A DNA stretch of 6,257 nt, taken from the NCBI GenBank assembly GCA_021811005.1, contig JAJZPY010000115.1, positions 1 to 6,257 of the forward strand, read 5' to 3'. Each line of letters starts with the position of its first letter. Within the stretch, counting starts at the first letter, position 1. This DNA comes from Pseudomonadota bacterium. Its GTDB lineage: Bacteria; Pseudomonadota; Gammaproteobacteria; Burkholderiales; Ferrovaceae. The translations under genes and the position numbers were made by a program. Below the pieces are notes generated by a model. That model had not been told where the DNA came from. It saw nothing but the letters and a program-made list of their open reading frames with translations, and ran no database searches. Positions 1 through 6,257 of this stretch are shown in pieces.

Positions 1-1677
1 ATAGAGGCGTTTCTTTCCTTCCGTGGAACCTGCAGGGAAAGGCCATTGCTGGGGGCCAAGACGATCCAGCCGTTCATAGGACAGGCCGGTGATGTCGAGG
101 TCGCGTCCACGGGTGGTTTTCGCGTGTTCCAGAAATATGGCCTCGGGTGCGGTGTAAGGAAAAAGCCGCTTGGCGACTTCGCTGCAATCCAGGCTGCGGC
201 CCAGGGCATGCGCGAAATCCCGGGCAATCGCCCAGTCGGCGCGGGCTTCCCCGGGAGGCGATATGGCGGCATGAACGCGCGTGATGCGACGTTCGGAATT
301 GGTGACCGTGCCTTCTTTTTCGCCCCAGGTGCTGGCGGGCAGCAGCAAGTCGGCAAAGGCGGCTGTTTCCGTGTTGGCGCAGGCCTCTTGCACGACCACG
401 AATTCGCAGCGCTCGAGCGCTTCGCGAATCAGGGACTGTTGTGGCATGGAATGGGCCGGATTGGTGCAGGCAATCCAGAGGGCTTTCAGTTTTCCCAGGC
501 GCGCGGCCTCGAACATCTCCACCGCGGTCAGCCCCGGCTGCCCGGGAACAGCGGGTATTCCCCATAAGCCGGCCATTTCGTCGCGGTCTTCCGCCCGGGA
601 CAAATCGCGATGGGCTGACAACAGGGTGGCCATTCCCCCCACTTCGCGCCCACCCATGGCATTGGGCTGACCCGTCAGGGAAAATGGCCCGCATCCGGGC
701 TGGCCGATTTTTCCCGTGGCCAGCGACAGCGCAATCAGCGCAGCACCGCTGTGGGTGCCATGATGCGATTGGTTCAGGCCCTGGCACCACAGGCTCAGGG
801 GCGCTTTGGCTTCCCCCCACCAGCGGGCGGCCGTGATGATGGATTGGGCGGGAATGCCGCACAGGTCGGCGGCGACGGCCGGCGTGACGTCGCGCACGGC
901 CTCCTGCAATGCCTTGAATCCCGTGGTGTGGCGCGCAATGAAGTCCTGGTCCAGAAGGCCTTCCCAGATCAGGACATGCAGCATGGCGTTGAACAGCCAG
1001 ATATCGGTTCCGGGAAGAATCGGCAGGTGAAGGTCGGCGGAGGCCGCGGTGGGCGTCCGGCGCGGATCGACAACGATCACTTTCATGCGGTCCGACGCCT
1101 GTCTGGCTGCTTCCATGCGACGATACAGAACGGGATGCGCGTAAGCCGGGTTGCTGCCGGCGATCAGCACGCAGTCCGAAAGTTCCACATCCTCATAGGC
1201 GCAAGGCGGGGCATCGGCTCCCAGCGTTTGCTTGTAGGCCATGACGGCACTGGACATGCAAAGGCGCGAGTTGGTGTCCACATTGTTGGTGCCGATGAGG
1301 CCTTTGGCCAGCTTGTTGAAGACATAATAGTCTTCGGTGAGCAGTTGGCCGGAAATGTAAAAACCCACCGAATCCGGCCCATGTGTCCGGATGGCTTCGG
1401 CAAACCGCGTTGCCGCAAACTGCAGGGCTTCGGACCATGAGACGTTTTGGCGCGATGCCGAACGCGCCTGACGCAGTGCGGGACTGAGCAGACGGCCTTC
1501 GGCGCGCGCAGATTGCAGCAACGTGGAGCCCTTGGTGCAGAGTTTGCCCTGGTTTGCAGGGTGCTCCTGATCGCCCGTTACTTCCACAATCCGGTTGTTT
1601 TCGGTTCGGATCAGCAGGCCGCAACCCACGCCGCAGTAGGGGCAGGTGGATCGCACGGTAGGGGTGGTCGTCGTCAT
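1..1677 (-). CDS. nasA: Assimilatory nitrate reductase catalytic subunit NasA (3' end outside window)
   Basis: This is the cytoplasmic molybdopterin (bis-MGD) enzyme that reduces nitrate to nitrite, the first reduction of the pathway. I translated the minus strand from ATG 1677; it stays open for 559 codons to the left edge. An N-terminal [4Fe-4S] site is C12-X2-C15-X3-C19-X27-C47 (TCPYCGVGC, KLCTKG), with K49 in the conserved place. C140 in NSRLCMSSAV is the expected molybdenum ligand. Further cofactor-binding motifs are AGSNPAYAHP (173-182), VVDPRRT (202-208), GTDIW (223-227), LTGQPNAMGGREVGG (334-348), CTNPAHSMPQ (404-413) and WGEKEGTVTNSERR (451-464). Complete proteins of this family run to roughly 700-900 residues, so the MGD-binding C-terminal domain, and any C-terminal BFD-like Fe-S module, lie outside. 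The start is 9 nt after the kinase stop, with a weak AGG site. NarB- or NapA-type alternatives are less likely: there is no Tat signal and the neighbours are nirBD and a porter. Confidence 0.95.
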   Translation of the reverse strand, partial: MTTTTPTVRSTCPYCGVGCGLLIRTENNRIVEVTGDQEHPANQGKLCTKGSTLLQSARAEGRLLSPALRQARSASRQNVSWSEALQFAATRFAEAIRTHGPDSVGFYISGQLLTEDYYVFNKLAKGLIGTNNVDTNSRLCMSSAVMAYKQTLGADAPPCAYEDVELSDCVLIAGSNPAYAHPVLYRRMEAARQASDRMKVIVVDPRRTPTAASADLHLPILPGTDIWLFNAMLHVLIWEGLLDQDFIARHTTGFKALQEAVRDVTPAVAADLCGIPAQSIITAARWWGEAKAPLSLWCQGLNQSHHGTHSGAALIALSLATGKIGQPGCGPFSLTGQPNAMGGREVGGMATLLSAHRDLSRAEDRDEMAGLWGIPAVPGQPGLTAVEMFEAARLGKLKALWIACTNPAHSMPQQSLIREALERCEFVVVQEACANTETAAFADLLLPASTWGEKEGTVTNSERRITRVHAAISPPGEARADWAIARDFAHALGRSLDCSEVAKRLFPYTAPEAIFLEHAKTTRGRDLDITGLSYERLDRLGPQQWPFPAGSTEGKKRLY

Positions 1678-1686
1678 GGATCGGGC

Positions 1687-3411
1687 CTAAGGACGGTTCA
1701 GGTAATAAAGGGCTGCCAGGTTTCCCAGCAGTGAAAGTCCCAGCAGGCCTTTCAGCAGGAGCCGCGGATGCTTGCGCGCAAAGGGCGCGCGTCTGGGCCG
1801 GGCGAGCGGCCGGGTGGCTCCACGTTCCAGGGCCAGGAGGAATTCGTCGGCTGTTTCAAAGCGTTCAGCCGGATTGACGGCGCAGGCTTTCAGCAGCAGG
1901 TTGTCGAGCCAGGACGGAATGTCCGGCCGGTAGCGGGAAGGCGGCACGGGTTCCTTGAATCGGGGGCGCTGGAACGGCTCGATTTCTCCATAGGGAAATT
2001 TGCGGGTCAGCAGTTCGTACAAGGTCACCCCGCAGGCATAGAGGTCGCTGGCTTCGTTGCATGGACTTCCGTAAAAAAGCTCCGGTGCCATGTAGGAGGG
2101 GGTTCCCGGATTATTGATTTCAGCCAGGTGCTCCCTTTCCGACGCGGCCACACCCAGATCCAGTACCACCAGCTGCCCTTCCGTATCCAGTAGCAGATTG
2201 TCTGGCTTGACATCGCGGTGAAGGATTCCCAGTCGGTGAAGGTAGCCCGTGCACTTGAGCAAGCTGATGCCGATTCGTGCCACTTCTTCAGGGTGGAACT
2301 GGTGACCACGGCGCAGGCGCGCGCTCAGGGTTTCGCCTTCGTGCCAGGACATGAGGTAATAGAGAAAGCTGCGTTCGGGATGGGTATGAACTTTCGGGAA
2401 CCCCCGTTTCACCACCCGTCTTGCCAGCCATTCCTCATGAAGCAGTGCTGCAACGGATTCCTCGTCAGACGCCTCGGGTTTGATGGTTTTCAGAACCAGC
2501 TGTTCGCCGCCATCCGCGGTGTTTCTCAATACGCGATAGAGCGCGGTTGCCCGCGAGACATGCAACACGGATTGCACCACCAGGCCGTCGATTGCGTCTC
2601 CCGGCTTGAGCCGGGGAGGAATGCTCAAATGAAGCGAGGGGTCAAGAACGGGATGGCGCCTGTGCGCGGGAACCTCGCGCACAACAATCACCGTGCACGT
2701 GCAGTTGTCCGTACATTTCAGGTTTCCGGCCTGGTCCAGCAAGGCCTGGGCCAGTTCCTGCGGATCGCCATGGCCCGCCAGCAGCTGCTTCAGGCGGGAG
2801 TCCGGTACGGAGTTCCACACGCCGTCGGTGGCCAGAAGAAACCGGTCTCCCGCCTTGATTTCGCCTTCCAGGTAATCCAGTTTGACATGTTCATCCAGTC
2901 CCATGGCCCGGCTGAGCACATTGCTGAGCTCCGGGTGAGGCCAGGTGTGGTCTTCGGTCAGCTGGGTGAAGTCGTTGTCGCGCAACAGGTAGGCTCTCGA
3001 ATCGCCCACATGGGCCAGATGGAAGCGGTCGTCGCGCAATACCAGCGCGGTCAGCGTGGTCGCCATGCCCGCATACTCGGGCGTTCTGCGAGCCTGGGAA
3101 AACAGCCAGCGGTTGGTGGCGTTGAGCACCTTCTCCAGCGACTTGGCCACGCCCAGGGTTTCGGGAGTGGAATAGTAATCAGCCAGCAGGCTGCGCACGG
3201 CAAATTCCGCTGCTTCGCGTCCTTTGGCATGTCCCCCCACCCCGTCCGCCACGGCAAACAGGTTTCCCTTGTGCGCGAGCATGTTGCCGGCGGGCAGTGT
3301 GGCCCCCATGAAGTCCTCGTTTCTGGGGCGGGTGCCCGTGCTGCTGGCACACCCCATGGCAACCTGCAAAGTGGAACAGGCATCCAGCGAAGACGTGACG
3401 GGTGCGTTCAT
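1687..3411 (-). CDS. Bifunctional PP2C-type phosphatase / Ser-Thr protein kinase, C-terminally membrane anchored
   Basis: This 574-residue signalling protein joins opposing activities. The PP2C (PPM) phosphatase is at about 12-246. It has RPRNED (28-33), DGVGGH (56-61), HVGDSRAYL (134-142), LTEDHTW (151-157), LATDGVWN (193-200) and DN (235-236), so the metal-binding acidic residues are all present. A Pro-rich linker leads to a Hanks-type kinase at about 276-530. This has K308 (VLKT), a likely helix-C Glu at 326/327, HRDVKPDN (398-405; D400, K402, N405), DLG (418-420), GTPSYMAPE (436-444), D456 and R517. The glycine-rich loop is degenerate. After a basic stretch (534-550) a hydrophobic segment at 551-570 should anchor the C-terminus, leaving both domains cytoplasmic. 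Start ATG 3411 lacks a good RBS, suggesting coupling to the porter gene 7 nt upstream. M19 is possible but would cut the first PP2C strand. Similar proteins occur beside nitrate-assimilation genes in other proteobacteria, such as Pseudomonas. The substrate is unknown; control of the porter, NasA or NirBD is inference. Confidence 0.92.
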   Translation of the reverse strand: MNAPVTSSLDACSTLQVAMGCASSTGTRPRNEDFMGATLPAGNMLAHKGNLFAVADGVGGHAKGREAAEFAVRSLLADYYSTPETLGVAKSLEKVLNATNRWLFSQARRTPEYAGMATTLTALVLRDDRFHLAHVGDSRAYLLRDNDFTQLTEDHTWPHPELSNVLSRAMGLDEHVKLDYLEGEIKAGDRFLLATDGVWNSVPDSRLKQLLAGHGDPQELAQALLDQAGNLKCTDNCTCTVIVVREVPAHRRHPVLDPSLHLSIPPRLKPGDAIDGLVVQSVLHVSRATALYRVLRNTADGGEQLVLKTIKPEASDEESVAALLHEEWLARRVVKRGFPKVHTHPERSFLYYLMSWHEGETLSARLRRGHQFHPEEVARIGISLLKCTGYLHRLGILHRDVKPDNLLLDTEGQLVVLDLGVAASEREHLAEINNPGTPSYMAPELFYGSPCNEASDLYACGVTLYELLTRKFPYGEIEPFQRPRFKEPVPPSRYRPDIPSWLDNLLLKACAVNPAERFETADEFLLALERGATRPLARPRRAPFARKHPRLLLKGLLGLSLLGNLAALYYLNRP

Positions 3412-3418
3412 GACGGGT

Positions 3419-4633
3419 TCAGATGCGCGCGGTGGTCAGGTGGGATGCGCCCCAGGTGGTGCGCCAGCGCAGCTTGACCCCGGTCAGTCCGGCCAGGGCC
3501 AGCAGCGCCAATCCGGCAAAAATCAGCAGTCCGGCCTGGTAGCTGCCTGTCAGTTGGCGCGACAGGCCGAGCGATGACGCGAGGTAGAACCCCCCCACGC
3601 CGCCTGCCATGCCCACCAGACCGGTCATGACGCCAATTTCTTTTCGGAAGCGCTGCGGCACCAGCTGAAACACGGCGCCATTGCCCATGCCCAGCGCCAG
3701 CATCACGACCATGAAGGCGATCAGGGCCATCCAGGCCTGCGGCAAGCCGAAGCTGGACAGCAACAAGGCCGAGGCCGCAACGGCATAGACCACTGACAGC
3801 GATTTCACGCCGCCGATGCGGTCAGCCAGATTTCCGCCAATGGGCCGCACCATGGAACCGGCAAAGACGCAGGCTGCGGTAAAGAAGCCGGCTGTTTTGG
3901 CGTCCAGGCCGTACTGGGTGTTGAAATAAATCACCAGGGAAGAGGCCAGGCCGACAAAACCGCCAAACGTGACCGAATAAAAAAACATGAACCACCAGGC
4001 ATCCCGGTCTTTCAGCACGGACAGGTATTGGCCCAGGGTCTTGGGCGGCGGTGCGCCGGGAGCGTCCTTGGCCATCCAGAGAAACGCGATGAGGGTGATG
4101 GACAGGGGAATAAGCGCCAGGCCCAGCACGTTTTGCCAACCGAAAAGCAGCGCCAGCCCGGGGGCGAACAAGGCGGCCAGGGCCGTTCCGGAATTTCCTG
4201 CGCCGGCAATCCCCATGGCCGTTCCCTGGTGTTCGGGCGGATACCAACGCGATGCAAGCGGCAAGGCCGCGGCAAACGACGCGCCGGCAACGCCCAGGAA
4301 CACGCCCAGCACCAGGACCTGTGAAAAGGAGGTGATGCCGTGCAACCAGGCAAAAGCCAGGCTTGCCAGAACCAGCAGTTGCCCGATGATGGCGGCCTTG
4401 CGCGGAGACAGGTGATCAACCAGCAACCCCATGACAATGCGCAGCAGGGCTCCTGACAGAACGGGTATGGCCACCATCAGGCCTTTCTGTGCATGGTCCA
4501 GGTGAAACTCGTTTGCGATGCTGATGCCCAGCGGCCCCAGCAGGACCCAGACCATGAACGCCATGTCGAAATACAGAAAGGCGGCCATCAGGGTGGGCGT
4601 ATGCCCCGCTTTCAGAAATGCGCTCTTGTTCAT
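3419..4633 (-). CDS. narK: NarK/NasA-family nitrate/nitrite porter (MFS, NNP family)
   Basis: This is an inner-membrane carrier of the major facilitator superfamily, nitrate/nitrite porter family; here it most likely imports nitrate for assimilation. It has 404 residues and a hydrophobicity pattern consistent with 12 membrane helices. Both family signatures are present: AGAGNSGTALAALFAPG at residues 143-159 and a Gly-rich stretch at 314-349 (LGMGNGAVFQLVPQRF, then GVMTGLVGMAGGVGGFY). R65 (GALLRIVMG) and R263 (MVRPIGGNLADRIGG) fall in the motifs that carry the two substrate-binding arginines in structurally known NarK proteins. The MFS loop after helix 2 reads LVDHLSPRKA. The start ATG at 4633 has an excellent RBS and begins just before helix 1. 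The stop is 7 nt before the phosphatase/kinase start. The single 12-helix unit and the nirBD/nasA context favour assimilatory uptake over respiratory nitrate/nitrite exchange; transport direction is inference. Related proteins are named nasA or narK in different species. Confidence 0.94.
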   Translation of the reverse strand: MNKSAFLKAGHTPTLMAAFLYFDMAFMVWVLLGPLGISIANEFHLDHAQKGLMVAIPVLSGALLRIVMGLLVDHLSPRKAAIIGQLLVLASLAFAWLHGITSFSQVLVLGVFLGVAGASFAAALPLASRWYPPEHQGTAMGIAGAGNSGTALAALFAPGLALLFGWQNVLGLALIPLSITLIAFLWMAKDAPGAPPPKTLGQYLSVLKDRDAWWFMFFYSVTFGGFVGLASSLVIYFNTQYGLDAKTAGFFTAACVFAGSMVRPIGGNLADRIGGVKSLSVVYAVAASALLLSSFGLPQAWMALIAFMVVMLALGMGNGAVFQLVPQRFRKEIGVMTGLVGMAGGVGGFYLASSLGLSRQLTGSYQAGLLIFAGLALLALAGLTGVKLRWRTTWGASHLTTARI

Positions 4634-4670
4634 AAAGCACCTCGTGATCGGTTTAAGAATTCGTTGCTTT
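4634..4670 (-). promoter_or_regulatory. nirD-narK junction: strong RBS within a possible weak stem
   Basis: The 36-nt gap between nirD and the porter holds a strong Shine-Dalgarno, GAGGTG at 4643-4638, with GAGG six bases from the ATG. The gap is framed by the inverted repeat AAAGCA (4670-4665) and TGCTTT (4639-4634), 25 nt apart. The first arm starts on the last base of the nirD stop codon and the second abuts the porter's ATG. In mRNA a six-pair stem could partly mask the ribosome site and be opened by ribosomes finishing nirD. The RBS is clear; the stem is weak and may be chance. No U-tract follows, so it is not a terminator. Confidence 0.45.
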
Positions 4671-4981
4671 CAGAAGTGGATGAAAATCTCGCCGGTCTCG
4701 ATTCGAACCGGATAATGGGGAACACAGCCCACATCCGGTTCGGCGGCCTGGCCGGATTCGAGCCGGATTTTCCAGCCGTGCAGGGGGCAGGTCACGGCAT
4801 CGGCGGTCACGATGCCCTGGGACAGCGGGCCCTTCTTGTGCGGACACTGGTCTTCCAGCGCAAAAACCTGGTTTTTTCCATTTCTGAACAGGGCAATGTC
4901 CGGCAATCCCGACCGCCTCACGATGCGGGCGCCCAGCACGGGAATGTCTTCGAGGGAGCAGATGTGTTTCCAGCCATTCAT
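4670..4981 (-). CDS. nirD: Nitrite reductase (NADH) small subunit NirD, Rieske type
   Basis: This is the small subunit partner of NirB in assimilatory nitrite reduction to ammonium, and is cytoplasmic. From the ATG at 4981 it is 103 residues, the usual NirD length. The Rieske [2Fe-2S] motif is complete: C46-P-H48 (DQCPHKKGPLSQG), then sixteen residues, then C65-P-L-H68 (TCPLHGWKI). Three in-frame starts exist: GTG 4999 and ATG 4996, both overlapping the nirB stop, and ATG 4981. Only ATG 4981 has a clear Shine-Dalgarno (GGAG, 6 nt away). It also places the Met-x-x-Trp-Lys start as in E. coli NirD (recalled from memory), so I chose it. Starting at GTG 4999 would add six residues. Neighbours are nirB upstream and the nitrate porter 36 nt downstream. 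It could be confused with a generic Rieske ferredoxin, but its position right after nirB settles the call. Confidence 0.95.
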   Translation of the reverse strand: MNGWKHICSLEDIPVLGARIVRRSGLPDIALFRNGKNQVFALEDQCPHKKGPLSQGIVTADAVTCPLHGWKIRLESGQAAEPDVGCVPHYPVRIETGEIFIHF

Positions 4982-4987
4982 GGCGTT

Positions 4988-4991
4988 CTCC
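4988..4991 (-). promoter_or_regulatory. Ribosome binding site deciding the nirD start
   Basis: GGAG on the minus strand sits six bases before the ATG at 4981, just after the nirB stop codon. Neither of the two earlier in-frame start codons (4999 and 4996) has a comparable purine-rich site, so this site favours the 103-residue form of NirD. Confidence 0.7.
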
Positions 4992-4995
4992 GGCA

Positions 4996-6257
4996 TCACG
5001 CTTCAAGCGGTTCGAAAGCCTGCTTCATGGAAGGGTCGCGCACGATTTCCTCCCACGGGTTTTCAGCGCCCTGGAGGGCATAGAGCAGGCGTTGATACAG
5101 TTTCTTTCGTTGTTCCTTGTCCTCGACCACCTTCTGTTTTATGGTGTCCAGACCCGCTCGTTCCACCCAGTGGACCGTGCGGTCGAGATAGCGGGCTTCT
5201 TCCCGGTAGAGTTGCAGGAAGGCTCCGACAATTTCCATGACCTCGGCGTCGTCGGCGGCTTTGCACAGAAACTGGGCCACCACGGTCTTGATTCCTCCAT
5301 TTCCCGCCACGTAGATTTCGTATCCGGAATCCACGCCGATGATTCCCACGTCCTTTATCCCGGACTCGGCGCAGTTGCGGGGGCAGCCCGAGACGGCCAG
5401 CTTGACTTTGTGCGGGCTCCACATGCCAAACAGCATTTTTTCCAGCTTGACGCCCAGCCCCATGGAGCGCTGTGTGCCAAACCGGCAATGTTCGGCCCCC
5501 ACGCAGGTTTTGACGGTACGCAGGCTCTTGCCGTAGGCATGGCCGGAAACGAGACCGCTGCGGGACAAATCCGACCACATGCGCGGCAGGTCCTCCTTCT
5601 TGACGCCCAGCAGGTCGATGCGTTGTCCTCCCGTGATCTTGAGCGTGGGCACGGCGTATTTTTCGGCGGCATCGGCAATGGCTCGCAATTCCGTCGGCGT
5701 GGTCAGTCCGCCCCACATGCGGGGCACGACAGAGTAGGAGCCATCCTTCTGGATGTTTGCGTGCGCACGTTCGTTGATGAACCGGCTCTGGGGATCGTCC
5801 TTGGCCTCATGTGGCCAGGTGGAGATGAGGTAGTAGTTCAGTGCCGGACGGCAGGTGGCGCAGCCGTTGGGCATTTTCCATTCCATGTAGGACATCACTT
5901 CGGGGATGCTCAGCAAATGCTTGTCGCGAATGGTCCGGCGAACTTCCTCGTGGGTGTGTTCCGTGCAGCCGCACATGGGTTTGTTCTTGCCTTCGCTGGG
6001 CTGATAGGCCCCGCCGATGGTGGACGCCAGAATCTGTTCCACCAGGCCGGTGCAGGAACCGCAGGAACTGGAAGCTTTGGTGTGCTTGCGCACCTCTTCC
6101 AGAGTGAACAGGCCTTTTTCCGTGATGGCCTTCACGATGGAGCCTTTGCAAACGCCATTGCAACCGCAGACTTCGGCATTGTCGGAGAGCGTGGAAGCGT
6201 TTGCGTTTCCGGTATGTCCGCTGTCGCCCAGGTGGTTTTGCCCAAACATCAGGTGGT
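4996..6257 (-). CDS. nirB: Nitrite reductase (NADH) large subunit NirB, C-terminal half (5' end outside window)
   Basis: This is the C-terminal half of the cytoplasmic siroheme nitrite reductase that reduces nitrite to ammonium with NADH. The reading frame stays open through the right edge (His-Leu codons precede the Met at 6249), so that Met is internal and the N-terminal FAD/NADH module is missing. Residues are numbered from that Met. A first BFD-like [2Fe-2S] module has C28, C30, C63 and C66 (CGCNGVCKG and CGSC). A second Cys set follows at C93, C95, C130 and C133 (CGC and CATCRPALNYY). Next comes the ferredoxin-like nitrite/sulfite reductase half-domain around RMWGG (177-181). The siroheme/[4Fe-4S] site is C249-X5-C255 and C289-X3-C293 (TCVGAEHC, SGCPRNC). 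Full NirB proteins are about 800-850 residues, so roughly half is visible. The gene ends in TGA at 4998-4996, 14 nt before the preferred nirD start. Family assignment is very secure; no frameshift is seen. Confidence 0.97.
   Translation of the reverse strand, partial: HLMFGQNHLGDSGHTGNANASTLSDNAEVCGCNGVCKGSIVKAITEKGLFTLEEVRKHTKASSSCGSCTGLVEQILASTIGGAYQPSEGKNKPMCGCTEHTHEEVRRTIRDKHLLSIPEVMSYMEWKMPNGCATCRPALNYYLISTWPHEAKDDPQSRFINERAHANIQKDGSYSVVPRMWGGLTTPTELRAIADAAEKYAVPTLKITGGQRIDLLGVKKEDLPRMWSDLSRSGLVSGHAYGKSLRTVKTCVGAEHCRFGTQRSMGLGVKLEKMLFGMWSPHKVKLAVSGCPRNCAESGIKDVGIIGVDSGYEIYVAGNGGIKTVVAQFLCKAADDAEVMEIVGAFLQLYREEARYLDRTVHWVERAGLDTIKQKVVEDKEQRKKLYQRLLYALQGAENPWEEIVRDPSMKQAFEPLEA

Noticed and set aside
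74..862. A 262-codon minus-strand open frame in a different frame from nasA
   Set aside because: It overlaps nasA out of frame and is Arg/His/Pro-rich with no domain. It is a frame shadow.
46..1440. Several plus-strand open frames (46-567, 281-670, 441-836, 751-1440) in the left part of the window
   Set aside because: They are antisense to nasA, whose minus-strand frame is continuous from 1677 to 1 and carries all expected Fe-S and molybdenum motifs. The plus-strand products look like low-complexity shadows.
1678..1700. Palindrome CCTTAGG at the kinase-nasA junction as an operator or terminator
   Set aside because: It is only seven bases, partly coding, with no stem-loop or U-tract. Its presence is easily explained by chance.
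2218..3477. A 419-codon open frame on the plus strand opposite the phosphatase/kinase gene
   Set aside because: Its translation is rich in Gly, Gln and Arg with no recognisable domain, and it lies wholly antisense to a gene with clear PP2C and kinase motifs. Long antisense frames of this kind are expected in GC-rich coding DNA.
5850..5985. The second cysteine cluster in NirB (C93, C95, C130, C133) as a novel extra Fe-S module
   Set aside because: An equivalent second BFD-like segment ending in a CxxCRPALNYY-type motif is also present in well-known NirB proteins, so it is a normal family feature.
4996..6249. Treating the Met at 6249 as the start of a complete 417-residue protein
   Set aside because: The frame stays open past this Met to the window edge, the sequence begins in the middle of NirB just before its BFD-like Fe-S module, and no ribosome site precedes it.

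Overview
The window is a segment of a GC-rich proteobacterial chromosome, most likely a betaproteobacterium of the order Burkholderiales. That placement is an inference from the protein families, their order and the codon use; no rRNA or other taxonomic marker is present. All recognisable genes lie on the minus strand and form one tightly packed nitrate-assimilation operon. It reads from the right edge to the left edge and is cut at both ends.

In transcription order it holds five genes. (1) nirB, the large subunit of the assimilatory siroheme NADH-nitrite reductase, of which only the C-terminal half is in the window (6257 to 4996). (2) nirD, the small Rieske-type subunit (4981 to 4670). (3) A 12-helix nitrate/nitrite porter of the NarK/NasA (NNP) family (4633 to 3419). 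(4) A bifunctional PP2C phosphatase/Ser-Thr kinase with a C-terminal membrane anchor (3411 to 1687). (5) nasA, the molybdopterin catalytic subunit of assimilatory nitrate reductase, missing its C-terminal part (1677 to 1). The gaps are 14, 36, 7 and 9 nt, so there is no room for promoters or terminators between genes. The operon promoter and the NtrC/NasT-type control region must lie upstream of nirB, outside the window.

The genes form a pathway. The porter imports nitrate, NasA reduces nitrate to nitrite, and NirBD reduces nitrite to ammonium. The phosphatase/kinase between transporter and reductase is the least understood member. Its position suggests post-translational control of nitrate uptake or reduction, but its substrate cannot be read from sequence.

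No RNA genes, mobile elements, CRISPR arrays or long repeats were seen. No stretch over 300 bases lacks a gene. The window looks like ordinary core or accessory metabolism rather than a new system. The points worth a second look are the signalling enzyme, the intact Rieske motif of NirD, and the start-site and coupling details at gene junctions.
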